Shown one piece after another: positions 52,401-64,000 of a DNA stretch of 64,000 bases. The notes beneath the pieces were generated by a model. It ran no database searches. It was not told where the DNA came from and worked only from the letters and a program-made list of their open reading frames with translations. The stretch is from Coix lacryma-jobi var. lacryma-jobi (lineage: Eukaryota; Streptophyta; Magnoliopsida; Poales; Poaceae), in contig CM019831.1 in NCBI GenBank assembly GCA_009763385.1, positions 16,642,080 through 16,706,079 of the forward strand. The letters run 5' to 3'. Within the stretch, counting starts at the first letter, position 1; each line of letters starts with the position of its first letter. Made by a program: the position numbers and the translations under genes.

Positions 52401-54716
52401 GACATCGTACTCCTGTCCTTCAATATTTTCCTTACCTTCTTTAGATTTGACTCCTAGATTGTTGCAGGAAAGGTGACTACTATCGTTACTTGGCTGAATT
52501 TAGCACTGGAACTGAAAAGAAAGCTGCCTCTGATCAGTCACTTATGGCCTATCAGGTGCTAAATCCTCCAAATATTATACATGGGCTCAAATGAACCTTT
52601 CGGTAAAGCCTATTCCTTCCTGTTAAAATAACAAACATTTGCTGCAGCATGCCATGGTTGTCGCCTCCAGTGAGCTCTCACCTGCCCACCAGATCCGGCT
52701 TGGCCTTGCTCTCAATTTGTCGGTCTTCTTTTATGAGATAATGAACTCTCATGAGAGGTCACTCATCTTCAATGGCTTGTTTCTCCCTTTTTCATTGATG
52801 TTTCAAGTTCATAGATATTCCTATCCACTCATGTTTCATATTTTGATACATGGGCTTACTTGCCAAGATGACTATTTTCAAATAAACCATTCACCTGCTG
52901 CAGATGCTTTATTATTAAGTTAAGTTATTTTGTTTTCCCCAAAAGACATTGTGAGAAATTTAGCCGTTTGCATAATTAAACCTCACGGACACAACATTTA
53001 GTTAAAAATGCGTTTTACAGTCTGAATCCACTGGATGCTAGTTGGGCATATGATAGATTCATTGGTTCTGCCCTTTCTTTAGAAAGCCATTTGAGATTAT
53101 TTTGTCCCCCCCCCCCCCCCCCCCCCCTCCTCCTGGAAGCTGCATTTGGCCACGTTATAGATGAGGTGTCATCCCAGTATGCTGCTTGACAGGCCACTAG
53201 TTTTTAATAGCATCAAGTTCAGTCTCTGAGTTTCATGGTTACCTCTTTTTTTCAGAGCTTGCCAAGTTGCAAAACAAGCATTTGATGAGGCTCTTACTGA
53301 GATAAATTCTGGTGGTGAAGGGGTTTACAAGGATAGCACACTTATGATGCAGTTTCTGAAGGACAACTTAGCATTGTGGACATCAGAACTAACTGGAGGT
53401 ATCCATCTTTGCAAAATACTTTCTTATCATTGACTAATGGTCACATAAAGCCTTTCTATTGGAGACAAAAAAAAATGAAGTTGTATCTTCCTTTTTTATG
53501 TGGTATCATCTTAAAGCATCATTTGTTCTGTAGAAAGAGCAAGTAGTAGAAATTTGTTTGTATGTCCTTTTTCATTTCTTTTTATGAAACAAGTCCTTTT
53601 TCATTTCATCTAGATTATTTTGCAGTATAACTTATAAGTTGTCAAATTCCTGGTACAATATTGGCTAGTGGGTACTTGGATTTACCATATGGAGGAACAA
53701 TGACTTAACTTCAAGTGAAAAGATATGCACACATTTTGCTGACCACACTGAGTCAGTACAGAAGATTTGATGAGGGAGTTGCTAGGCATAAACAATTATT
53801 AGTAATCAGCCTGTAATGACATAACTTGGATGCCAAGTTTAACTGTGCCTTGATTATTTGCTATAGGGTGGCCTGCAGAGTACTAACAATGCTTTACTTT
53901 CCTTGGTATTCAGTTGAGCCGAAGCTTTTGTTCATATTCATTTATTTTGTGATAAAACTTACAGAATATTACTTATCCTAAATACCGATTGAGTTTCAAT
54001 GGCTGAATACTCACAATGTACCTAGAAAATGTATTCATCCTTATATGGTACTCATAATTTAGGAATTGGAGATTAGGGATTAGAACCTAGCTAGTTATTT
54101 AATACTAATAAATTCTTGACATAATTACAACACAAAGATTCAACCAACATGTGTTTCTTCATTTTGACAGGTGAAGCATCCAAGGATAATGATGTCGACA
54201 TGGAGGTAAGTGCCTGTGCCTATGACTTGAGATATGTTAGTAAAACTCCATGCGCTTAAGACTCTGCAATGTATCTGAAAGAATGAAGTGGTCCAATGCA
54301 CAAAGTACTACTATTTGTTTGTCTTACATAAATGATTTCCAATATAAAAGCCTGGATCTTATGTCACGGCCTCAGTTTGCATTAACAGAGTGAAACGAAA
54401 TACAAAGTTTGTTCCCATTAGGCACTAAATTTTGAAAGAAGACTGTTCTGTTGATGTATCTATTGGCATATACACACTTTAAATAATTTTGCAGTCTTCT
54501 TTCATTTTTTGTATTATCTGCTAAAGTGCAAATCCTTGTTGAAATCTGGGCAGAAATCCATGTGCTACCCATCCAGAATTGCTAATTTTTATTAGCAAGC
54601 TACAGTAGTTGCTGGCAAATTTGCAGCTTGTATGATACGATACTACTGATGCTGACATTTTCTGAGATGGCGGTTGACAATGCACTGATACATCTTTAAT
54701 GTTTGTGTAGGGTTGA
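49431..54716 (+). CDS. GF14: 14-3-3 protein (GF14 family), seven exons
   Basis: Exons by splice sites and frame: 49431-49494, 50920-51220, 52468-52555, 52648-52757, 53256-53398, 54171-54205, 54711-54716. All introns are GT-AG. The total is 747 nt, 248 aa, the usual size. 14-3-3 dimers bind phosphoserine/threonine motifs on client proteins in cytosol and nucleus. Seen: N-terminal dimer helices (EKLVRLAKLSEQAERYD), the FKNTIGAKRASWR helix keeping the ligand Lys and Arg, KGDYYRYLAEF with the Arg-Tyr pair, RLGLALNLSVFFYEI and DNLALWTSEL. The C-terminal tail is short and ends DNDVDMEG. Several helix residues differ from common GF14 proteins (MVGFMKNLARMDVDMS, SHEQKVTNDRQTS), so this looks like a divergent paralogue. 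The start is the first in-frame ATG, 737 bp from the nested retrotransposons. Confidence 0.93.
53106..53127 (+). repeat. 22-C homopolymer in 14-3-3 intron
   Basis: An uninterrupted run of 22 C lies in intron 4, about 130 bp before exon 5, inside its upstream region. It is prone to length variation and sequencing error. Confidence 0.85.
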
Positions 54717-55175
54717 TTGATATGTGCTCAAGGAACACATAACACATGCAAAAATATCCAAGCTGCGATGGTAGTTAACCTGGATCCTCAAGCTTTTCTG
54801 CATCAGAATTCAGAGGAGCCCTGCGTATTGTTTTTTCTGAAGTTTCTGTTCCTCTCTTTTGGCCATAGTTTGGTCCTGGAGTTTGTCTCCCTACTAAGTG
54901 TTTCAGAGGCCTGCAGTGGTGACCATCTAGCAAGCTTTGGTCATATTTTGTGAGCTTGTGCTGGTGACCACCCGGCTCTGATGTTGTATCGCTTTTTTCG
55001 GTGCTTGGAAGGCATCGTCTTTGTACACCGATGACAAACTGTCTCTCTTATCAATGCGTAAAAGACTGTCGCTGTCGTTATTAATCTGGCTATGCTGTTC
55101 CAGGTGCTGTATTGTTAGTTACAGTGCTGAGAGTGAGTTTTGAGCTAAATGCACTGGAAGTGGAAAACCATCTAA

Positions 55176-55514
55176 GGGCATGTTTAGTTTGAAGGAATAC
55201 AATTTTTGAATGTCACATCGGCTACGGAGAGTGTTGTATAAGGTATTCGGATACTAATAAAAAAACAAATTACAGAATTTATTCGTAAATCGTGAGACGA
55301 ATTTTTTTAAGCCTAATTAATTTGTCATTAGTACATGTGTTAATGTAGCACTTTAGTGTCAAATTATGGACTAATTAGATTTAAGAGATACATCTTGTAA
55401 ATTACATGCAAACTGTGTAATTAGTTATTTTTTTAGTCTATATTTAGTACTTCATATAAATGTCTAAAGATTCGATACGAGAGGACGTAAAGTTTTTGGT
55501 TTGGAAACATGGCC
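55176..55514. mobile_element. Tourist-like MITE
   Basis: The ends GGGCATGTTTAGTTTG and TTTGGAAACATGGCC are imperfectly inverted and flanked by TAA (55173-55175, 55515-55517). The interior has the CGTGAGACGAATTTTTTTAAG motif family. Confidence 0.7.
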
Positions 55515-55517
55515 TAA

Positions 55518-57330
55518 GCTCGGTAGTTTTGCAGATGAATATGTGGGTGCATATCTGCACGGAGGTGCAGACTTTACTTTCTAGTTGTCAGGACCCTGAT
55601 GGGCTGTTGGACCGGCCAATGATCAAGAGAAGTGGGCTGGGCCATCTTGGGCCCAATGGAAGCAAGCAACGATACAACTAATAATAAGAACTAAAAAAAA
55701 ACTAATAATAAGAAAACTAATTACGAGAGAGGCACCGTACCATCAAGTCGATCGATCGGTTGGGTGGTCAGCTTTCACAACGGCTAGGACGACGCCGCCA
55801 TAGTAACACGTGATCGATCTTCCAAACACGCCGCTGCTGTTGCTATCATCTGATGACTGCGGTCCTTGTCTCGTGAGAGGTGAGAGAGAAAAATCTGACG
55901 TCGACCATGGGGCCGGGGTTGTACTGTGGTCGTTTTCGTCGAGGTCATCACCGTCTTTGTCCTGATCCAGAGCACACGATCTGATCCGTCTCGAGATTTT
56001 TGTGTTCTATACACTAGAACCAAATTTAAAAGGTACCTTAATATATTTAAAAAAACTTAAGCATCAATCAATATAATATTATATCAATAAAAAGTATTAG
56101 GTTTATGAAAAATTATTTTTAGAAAAACAATGTGCAAAGCTATATATAAACAAAAGACAGATTAAACTACAAATTATTACGCAGAGCTCATAAATCGTAA
56201 TAACCTATTTTTATAATCTATCAGTTTATGGCTAAGCCACCCTAATGTCTCTCATCAAACTTCCAAAGAAGTCTTATTATTTCGTATTCGTCACCATGGG
56301 TTATGTTACGCTTTTAGGCTTATTATATGCTAAACTGTTGCAGTAATTAGTGGTGATTCTTTAAAAGAAGTAAAGATTATAGGTTATGTCACGTTTTTAG
56401 TACACGACAGAAAACATCATCATATATACTAAACTCTTCATCTATGAAATGCTGAGTCTGAATTGCAAAAACAAAATAAAAAACAAATAATGTAGGAATT
56501 GATGTGTCCACTCTATGAATTGCTAGTTGTTTAAGCCAATTGTACCATACATATAACTAGAGATTTATAGCCACATGGGTGCCAGTTTAGTCTACAAACT
56601 GATAGCCAGTTGAGTGTGCGTGAACACTTTTATTTTTTTTTATCAACTTGATGTATTGTCCCTCAAATTTAATAAGGTATTTTGTTGTATGCTGACTCAA
56701 ATCCTATTTACAACAAAAAAATTTAATTCCTACAGAATCCTACCAGGCAAACCCCAGAGTTGCGTGTTGCAAATTCTTTGGTATTCACTTTAGCAATTTG
56801 GTTTAGGTTATTTTCCAATCCGAGGTCGTTTGAAAAAAATAAAAAGAAATTAAATTTCAAAATATGAAAACTTAAATTTTTTGGCCCTAAAATAATTTTT
56901 AATATAAAATTTGTTAACACAAAGTCGCAGATATCTTCGAGATCTACAACATGATATAAAGTTTGTCTTCATCTGACTTAATTTGAAATGAACTTTGTTG
57001 TGATGCACCTATTTTTTGAGACCGGCCAAATTGCTAACCACCTCTAAAGATTCACTTTCATTAGTCTTGCACCTATTTTTTGAGGCAGGCCAAATTGCTA
57101 ACCGCCTATAAAGATCAATTTTCATTCGCCTTTAGAAATGCCTCCATTTCTAGAGGTGATTGGGTGACAAGCTAGCTACATCTAGATCGAAATGCCTTTT
57201 TAGAGGTGGTTGTACTTTCCAGCTATGTCTAAAACTAGTGGCCATTTCCTTACAACAGACTGATTCAAAAACCATTTTTAATTAGAACCATCTCTGGACT
57301 AAAAGGGGTCGAGGATGAGTTTAAAAATTA
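55518..57330. other. Repeat-like intergenic stretch
   Basis: No gene is recognised. From about 56930 there are repeated phrases (GCCAAATTGCTAACC, twice) of CACTA-like subterminal type. The short ORFs have no family. Confidence 0.4.
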
Positions 57331-57344
57331 TTTCTGTAGTAGTG
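57331..57344. repeat. CACTA-like right terminus
   Basis: TTTCTGTAGTAGTG, the inverse of CACTACTACAGAAA, after a run of subterminal repeats with AGAGGTGGTT. I cannot locate the matching left end. Confidence 0.4.
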
Positions 57345-57546
57345 TTTACTTTTATTTATTTAATACCATTAAAAGAGGACTGGTACAATAACGTGGAGAG
57401 TAAGCAATAAAAAAATTGGTTAGCAGCCACCAGCGTTCATCTATTAATATGTTGGATGGCTGGTGATCGAGCATTCACCAACTTAATTTCCCAGGATCAA
57501 GGTGAGAGAGGGAGGGATGCCGAAAAGCATGACCCCGATGAGATAG

Positions 57547-57658
57547 TGGATATCGTCGACTGCTGCACACCCAAACGTCGATTTTCTCCGGCTGGTGGCT
57601 GAGCCAAGGCCTCTGACCTTCAGGTTCAGGCACCTAAATGCTCCAAGTCCACGTCCAG
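57547..57658 (+). other. Candidate 5' exon of the diterpene cyclase gene
   Basis: An open frame of 37 codons ends at a fair donor CCACGTCCAG|GTATGTG in phase 1. It is Arg/Pro/Ser-rich (AEPRPLTFRFRHLNAPSP), as a plastid transit peptide could be. A stop (TAG 57544-57546) separates it from the in-frame ATGs upstream, so its start is unexplained. Confidence 0.25.
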
Positions 57659-57929
57659 GTATGTGATCGATCAATTATTGTAGAAATAAACAAAGATGCA
57701 TGCAAACTAGACATGTCATGTAATTTATTGTAACTTTGAGAAATCAATTAATTCTTGTAAGTATTCTCCATTTTGAGGAAATTTAAACCCTGATCAACAT
57801 GTACGTACACTTCCTAAACATTGGGTATCAAGCTCAGACAGTATCTTACTTATTAAGACACACCTTCTTCTCCCTTATTTGGACAAGAAGATTATTTATC
57901 GTAGACTATAGTACTTGAGTAGTATAGTA

Positions 57930-58735
57930 CTCCCTCTATTTCAAATTACAAGACGTTTGAGTTTTTTAGATGCATTGTTTTGTTACATGTCTAGACATAG
58001 TCACTATGTCAAAACACACAATCATTATCGGACCATCACTGCCAGTTATATGGTGGAGCCGACAAGATAAGTATATCATTGCCGGTTCATGGCTTCAACT
58101 GAGTGATAGCACACCTGATAGTGATAGGTGGACTATCACTGTCGGTTTGTGACTCCAACCGACAACGATAGACATTGTACTATCACTGCCACTGGGACCC
58201 ACTAACTAGCAATATAGCTTGTTTTGCACAAAAATCATAACTTTTCATATAACAATGGATTAAGATAAACTATTTATATCAAAATTATAGAGTTTAAAGA
58301 GATTTAAAACTTTATAGTTGATAACTTTTTAATTTGAGATGGTTTATAGGTCCAAATATGCAATATACGTTCTTAGATGAGATTTGAGAGGACTAACAAT
58401 GTTAAATGGAGATGAAGTCAACATCAAAGTAGTAGCACTCGACGAGATCCACAACTTTGCAGTTAATATTTTTTTTCATTTGAGATTGTTTGGAGGGTCA
58501 AATATATAATATAAGATTCGAAATTGTGTAGTTAAAAGAATAGCACCAGCTGCATGGTCACATGTGCTGTGTAGCTCAATTGGTACATGCGTGCAAGGGG
58601 TGTTAACATTGAGGTCTCGAGCTCGAATCCTGAGAAACACATAGCGTATTGAGTGTATATCTAAGTGCATAGCAAAAGCTATGTATGTAGAAATGTTAAA
58701 ATATCTTATAATTTAAAACGGTGAAACGGAGGGAG
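57930..58735. mobile_element. 806-bp element with Stowaway-like ends
   Basis: The ends CTCCCTCTATTTCAAATTA and TTTAAAACGGTGAAACGGAGGGAG are flanked by TA (57928-57929, 58736-58737). The interior includes 'TATCACTG' inverted repeats (58010-58190), which look like another element inserted, and a tRNA-like segment. Confidence 0.5.
58567..58642 (+). pseudogene. tRNA-like segment
   Basis: A box GTAGCTCAATTGGTA and B-box-like GAGCTCGAATCCTG are about 50 bp apart. Other stems pair badly. It resembles the segments in the CACTA element at 4.1-5.0 kb. Confidence 0.45.
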
Positions 58736-58859
58736 TACAATTTAGATGCAACAATAGTCTGTGTATTCCATAAGGATGTCTGCTGATGGCCTCCCACCAT
58801 ATCACATCACACCGCTTGGCTTACTGTTTTTCATGTGTTTGAGTAAAGTATATTAAGGG

Positions 58860-59863
58860 TCGTTAAATTTGTTTGTCTATGTCATTTTTTTTACCTAAAA
58901 TCATAGATTATCTGTTCAGACCCTTAAACTTGTTCTATTATATCATCTTGGTCCTAAACTCTTAAATTGCTTGTTTAGATCCCCAAACTTATTCAAATAT
59001 ACAATTTCGGCCCCTAAACTCATAAATTTTCTGTTTAGGTCCTCAATCTATGTTCTAGCCTTAGAACTAGTACAAATGTGTCTAGGCCCATGCCCAAAAC
59101 CTAATGTAGTATGCAGACATGTAGAGCCTGCATGTCAGTTCTATTTAATTTCCTTCTTTGTCCTCTCTATCCTATGTAAGATTAAAAAATTTGAATTTTT
59201 AAATCTATAAACTTAAAACACATATTTCGGTCTCTAAATAATTTTAGTAAATAACTTTTTAACTTCAAAGTTGTAGATTGTATCGATAACTACAACTTTG
59301 GTATAGACCATATGTTAACATCCAAGGTCATTTGATAATTTAAACTTCAAAACCAGTGAACTTAAAAAATATATCTTGGGACTCTAAACAATATCAAACA
59401 AAAAACATCTCAATCACAAAGTTGTAGATCACATTGAGGGCTACAGTTTTGACATAAAGTTGTTTTCATTCAACTTCATGTGTAAAAATTATGAATTAGT
59501 TTTTGATGCAACTATTTTTAGAGATGGAACTCTTAAGACGTCCACCTCAAGTAACTGATTTTTAGAAGCAATTCTAGATACATGTATCTTAAGATGTTCG
59601 CCTCTATTAATTGATTTTTAGAGACAACCTTAGAATGGCTACCTCTGTTAATAGTGATTTTCAAAGATGAGGATCTTAAGATGTCCTTAGAATGGCCCCC
59701 CTCTGCCAATAATGGTTTTTAGAGATGGACATCTTAAGATGTCTGCCTTTGAAAATTGATTTATGGATACAGGCATCCTAAGATGATGTCTTTAGGATGC
59801 CCGTCTCTATTAATCATTTACAGAGGCGGGCATTGTCTCCTAAAATCTTTTTTGTGGTAGTGG
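58860..59863. repeat. CACTA-like repeat region
   Basis: Contains repeated phrases (CCTAAACTCATAAATTTTCTG type, CAAAGTTGTAGAT, GATTTTTAGAG, TCTTAAGATGTC) and ends with TTTTGTGGTAGTG, like a CACTA right terminus. No coding sequence is recognised. Confidence 0.4.
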
Positions 59864-60120
59864 TACATGAGAAGAGCTGCAAACCACGCCAAGGTTTCTT
59901 TCTAGTTGGATCATGGATTGTTAGGCAGATTGAGTTGCATGTTGAGTATGATTCTTGAGGCATAATGGGTCTCATTCTTGTTTCTTTTTCACCTTTTTTT
60001 GTTTTGTTGTGTGTAACTAGCTGAGTACATCATTTGAATGGAGAGGTCGGACAATATGTCACTTGAAACCATGCTTCATTTTTAAAAAAATCACATTTTA
60101 ATCATGTCTTATTATTATAG

Positions 60121-60203
60121 GTTGCCTCATGAAGCTCATAAAGGTTGAAGCACTGAAAGCAGTTATTAATCGTGATGCACTTGTACCTGACATACAACAC
60201 AAG
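60121..60203 (+). other. Candidate second exon of the diterpene cyclase gene
   Basis: Preceded by TTATTATTATAG and followed by CACAAG|GTGAAA. When entered in phase 1, as the candidate exon ending at 57658 would require, all 28 codons are open (start CLMKLIKVEALKAVI). The homology is not recognised and the join to 60786 is not solved. Confidence 0.3.
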
Positions 60204-60403
60204 GTGAAAAAACTCCCCCATCCCATGAATCTCTCACATAAACTAAACCTAAAGCCAGAAAAGATCAAAATTCCACTTAAGAAATAGAGATAGAGATATA
60301 TTAGGGAAAGAGAAATTAAAGATGTATTGGAAAAAGAGTGTGCATTGGAAAATGAAAATATCAATTTTTTGAGACAAAATTTGATTGTTATAAAGTCACA
60401 TAT

Positions 60404-60420
60404 TTTGGGATGGAGGGAGT
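60404..60420. repeat. Orphan Stowaway-like terminus
   Basis: TTTGGGATGGAGGGAGTA has the form of a Stowaway right end. No convincing left partner is seen. Confidence 0.35.
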
Positions 60421-60785
60421 ATATTACTTCTAGTTCTAGGAAATATAAGACTTGTCTATTCATTAAAAGGGAGCTTTTGACCAACAACTAATCTAATAAT
60501 AATATAAGGATACACAACATAAACTTGGTCTCTTTGGTTCACATTTATTTATATGTGGTTGTTGTGATTATACTTTTGTAACTATATTTCAGCATAAAAG
60601 TTGTAGAACTTTTAGCCCATAATTATCTACTGGAGGGTTGAAGTGCCACTTATGTTTTGGAATCAGGTAGTATAATTATTTTTTGAAGTACCTATATGCA
60701 ACAACGTGGAAAATCACCATTTAGACATCTATATTTGAATGCATAACTGAACTATCAACATGTTTGGAAGGATGAAAAAAGTGGC

Positions 60786-63700
60786 ATGCCAGAAATGATC
60801 GATGCCATCCAAGTAGCCCTTCAATCAATGGGCGACGGTGAGATTAGCATTTCAGCATATGACACAACATGGGTTGCGCTTGTGAAGAGCTTGAATGGAG
60901 ATGACACACCACAGTTCCCCTCGTGCATTGATTGGATTGCTCGGAATCAGCTGCCAGATGGATCATGGGGTGATGACTTCTTCCTTGTCCAGGACCGGAT
61001 TATCAACACCCTTGCTTGCATCATCGCACTAAAGTCATGGAACGTCCACGATGATGCATGCAAGAAAGGTACTCTCTGCACAAAGACTATAAAGGGCTCA
61101 TACATTCTGACACCTAATTTAGAACAACAAATAGATCAATGCATTGATTAAATGGCACAAAAATGTTTAGGTTTTTCTTTTTCAAAGCATATTTTGAATA
61201 AGGATCCAACAACATCAAACTTTTTTTGCGCACCATATGAAACATTTTTGTGTGATGAATTGCATCATATAACACTTGTATTCTTAATAAGTTTATAAAT
61301 GTTTGGTGTCTTATAGTTTGAAACAAAGGAGTTAGTTTTATGATATCACAGTCTTGGGGTTAACAATCTTATCACTGTCAAGTGTACACATTAATAAACA
61401 CAATCAATTAACTAAGAGAACTCAACATGGTTACCTTAATAATAAGTGATCTTGGATTCTTTATAGTGAGCATCCTTCTGAATCTTGATGGCATGAATTT
61501 GACTTGTTGTAGGTTTGTCATTCGTCTCTGAAAATATGTGGAGGTTAACCAAGGATGATGATAATTGGACGCTATGTGGCTTTGAGATTGTCTTCCCTAT
61601 GTTGCTAGAGAAGGCCAAGAACCTAGGTGTCAACATACCACTTGATGAGCCCACATTGGAAGAACTATATGTCAAAAGAGAACTCAAGTTTACTAAGTAT
61701 ATACTATCTTTGTTCTTTTGTTAATGTCATTTTGCACATGGACACATGTATTAGGTGAGCTATAGATTGTTCCTACAATGCCTCTATTAAAGCCATACTC
61801 ATTAAATGCCTTTGTTAGAAACTAATTAGAGAAACTCATTAACCCCCTGGTAATTCCAATAGTTGGCAGCTTAAAGAAGTCAATAATTAAGTGTACTCTT
61901 TCAAGGGATAAGGTGGGGGTTGTGGAAGTATTTTTTCCTTCCCTCTTATTTTTGAAGGAATAAATTGTTAACTATAACAAAGTTGTGTATTATTACATCC
62001 TAATATGCCTTAAGGAAAACTAATGGAAAATACAAATTCCACACAAGGAGAGGCTATATGGCTATCTAAATGTTGACTAGCACATCATGATTTTACAACC
62101 TTTAATTGAGTGTGAAAGAAAAGGCTGATTATATTTGTGCACCTAGATTCACTGCACGCTTCTATGTTGAAATAAAGTTCTGTCATCTAAAGAAAATATA
62201 ATAAAAAGGCTTGATGAACCCCAACCATTGTCTAGAATCTATAATTTTTCAAAAAGATATTCGTATTTGAAGACTGGATGGATCAACTACAATTGAAAAA
62301 AAGGGCTCTATATATCTTCACATGCATGGGGTTCTATATAGGCAGTATGAATCATTTACAACTCTTTTGGGTTGTGGAAATATCACACAGTTCGAATTCA
62401 TAAGCTACCGCAACTCAAGAAATCCATGTTCATGACATGTAACTTCCAATGACATCCATGAAAACCTTTTTTGCAAATGTCAATACAGACGCAGACACTC
62501 ATATGACACAACATCAAAATAGGTCTCAACGCTTAACATGACTCGTGCCATCTACAACAAATTAACTTATCACTATATGTTGGTTACATAATAGTTTCCA
62601 TGTTTATCTATAGGATTCCTAGAGATGCACTCCATGTTGTACCAACAACTTTCCTTCTAAGCATAGAAGGAATGCCAGGTTTGGACTGGGAAAGGCTATG
62701 TAATCTCCAGTGTCCAGATGGCTCCTTCATGTCTTCACCTGCTCCCACCGCTTATGCTCTAATGCAGACTGGGGACCCTAAGTGCTTTGAGTTCCTTGAT
62801 GGAGTGGTCAACAAGTTTAACGGAAGCGGTATGAAGAGTAATAAAATGATGGAATGAAACTTATTCCTCTGTTCTTTTACCCACCGTTAATTTTTTAGCT
62901 TGCAGCAAAGTGTTTTTACATTATGAAAATTTGAGGAATTTACTAAGAAAGATAACTACATTTCACTACATCATTTAGGGTTCATTATCGTGCTCTGCTA
63001 GTAAGAAATAAATGATGTTTTAGAATTTTGTTGAAGCAAGCCCTTTTATCTATGATCACCAAAAGCTAGAAAACAAGATATATTTTGAATATAGGACTAG
63101 TATATTAGTAGATTTATCATGACAAATACTTTCACAATATATAATTTCATTGATTATAAATAATATGGTTTTTCAGATATTGTTGGTTAAATTGAAGTCA
63201 ACAAAGTTTTACTTCAAACAATCCTAGCAAAAACAATACTTTATTTGAGCCTAGAGAAGCATTTCCTAAGATGTCTCATTTCTACTTCCTTTTCAGTACC
63301 CTTTGTTTGCCCTATTGAGATGTTTGAGCGCTTATGGGCTGTCGACCGATTGGAGAGGTTGGGCATATCACGTTATTTCAAGAGTGAAATTAAGGACTAC
63401 TTAGATTATGTTTACAGGTAAATATTAGTTCACTACCCATACATTTTATTTAGAGTATCTTATTGTCGATGATAGTGACTCCCAATGTCATCAAAGAGGA
63501 CATACATGTTAAATACAATAGTTATATATATATATATTCTATAGCCTGTCATAAAATAGCTATGCCATCTACTATCAGTATCCATTGACTATACTTTGCA
63601 TATGGATGTATGATGTCATGTTTTACTGTCAAAAGATTTAATTACCATCATCACATAGTAGATCAGTGGTGAAGTTATACGAAACTTAGGTGCCCATTGA

Positions 63701-63922
63701 AATTGCTATTTTATATTATGCCATGGAATTTGTACCCAACACCACATATTTATGAATGGGGTAGTAGATGTTTTTCATCAGGAGTAGTACATTTTTCTTA
63801 ACATAATAGGAACTGGACCGAGGAAGGCTTGGCTTTTACGAAGGGTTGCCTAGTGAAGGACATTGATGACACGGCCATGGGTTTCCGCCTTCTACGACTG
63901 CATGGCTACCATGTCTCTCCTT
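60786..63922 (+). CDS. CPS: Class II diterpene cyclase (copalyl diphosphate synthase family), 5' part
   Basis: Exons with GT-AG introns in matching phase: 60786-61068, 61513-61696, 62614-62828, 63297-63417, 63810-63922. The gene continues past the window. Motifs in order: SMGDGEISISAYDTTWVALV, QLPDGSWGDDFF, MWRLTKDDDNW, IPRDALHVVPTTFLLS, the QW-type CPDGSFMSSPAPTAYAL, RLWAVDRLERLGISRYF and KDIDDTAMGFRLLRL. The last contains the DxDD (DIDD) catalytic acid motif that protonates geranylgeranyl diphosphate. Ent-CPS feeds gibberellin synthesis, while grass paralogues also make phytoalexin precursors. Sequence alone does not decide which applies. ATG 60786 sits just before the conserved region, with an in-frame TGA ten bases upstream. 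Either one or more 5' exons (transit peptide) lie upstream, or this copy lacks plastid targeting. No stop is seen in the five exons. Confidence 0.88.
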
Positions 63923-64000
63923 GTGAGTGTTACTCCTGTCATCATGTGTCTGCGTTATAAGTAGGAGTACTACTTGAAAGGATCAAGATGCCCAAGAGGG

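Noticed and set aside
54171..54270. Reading exon 6 of the 14-3-3 gene straight through to a TAA after GTAAGT
   Set aside because: GAG|GTAAGT is a strong donor, and splicing to 54711 gives the usual type of C-terminus. The read-through tail looks intronic.

Overview
This is eukaryotic plant DNA, almost certainly from a grass (Poaceae) and probably a panicoid. The evidence is Tourist and Stowaway MITEs with TAA/TTA and TA target duplications, CACTA-type repeats, nested LTR retrotransposons of grass lineages, an intron-containing tRNA-Tyr, and two ordinary intron-rich plant genes. There are no prokaryotic operons, ribosome-binding sites or CRISPR arrays.

Layout. 1-8.76 kb is a MITE-rich intergenic stretch with a tRNA-Tyr(GTA) gene at 1.56 kb, a CACTA-like element carrying two tRNA-like segments, and an RNase H-domain pseudogene at 5.7-6.2 kb. 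8,762-48,694 is a four-part nest of LTR elements, and every member still has its 5-bp target-site duplication (TSD). The outer element is a Ty3/gypsy Tat/Grande-like retrotransposon on the minus strand (TSD ACCCA, about 13.0 kb without its guests). Inside it are a gag-only Sirevirus-like element (10,383-20,315, TSD CCCGC) and a solo LTR (23,019-40,005, TSD CAAGC). The solo LTR is itself split by a chromodomain-bearing Tekay/Del-type gypsy element (23,559-38,882, TSD GGGTA). My hand counts of LTR differences are about 14 in 664 bp for the outer element, about 10 in 4,375 bp for Tekay, and none seen for the Sirevirus-like element. These agree with the insertion order.

48.7-55.1 kb holds a complete seven-exon 14-3-3 (GF14) gene; my exon model gives 747 nt (248 aa). 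55.2-60.7 kb is repeats. 60.8 kb to the window end holds the 5' half of a class II diterpene cyclase gene (copalyl diphosphate synthase family, DxDD motif present), which runs off the edge.

The most unusual signal is that two different retrotransposons in the nest each carry an accessory ORF whose N-terminus copies the histone H3 tail. In the Tekay-type element the ORF upstream of gag begins M-ARTKRTARKSTGGK (13 of 14 residues match H3 1-14). In the Tat/Grande-like element the antisense ORF begins M-ARSKQTAR (7 of 8 match). Both continue into unrelated sequence with coiled-coil-like and acidic/serine-rich parts. The Tekay element also encodes an integrase with a chromodomain, the module that in related proteins reads methylated H3 tails. 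Proteins that imitate a histone tail are a plausible and, as far as I know, little-described chromatin-directed strategy of plant retrotransposons.
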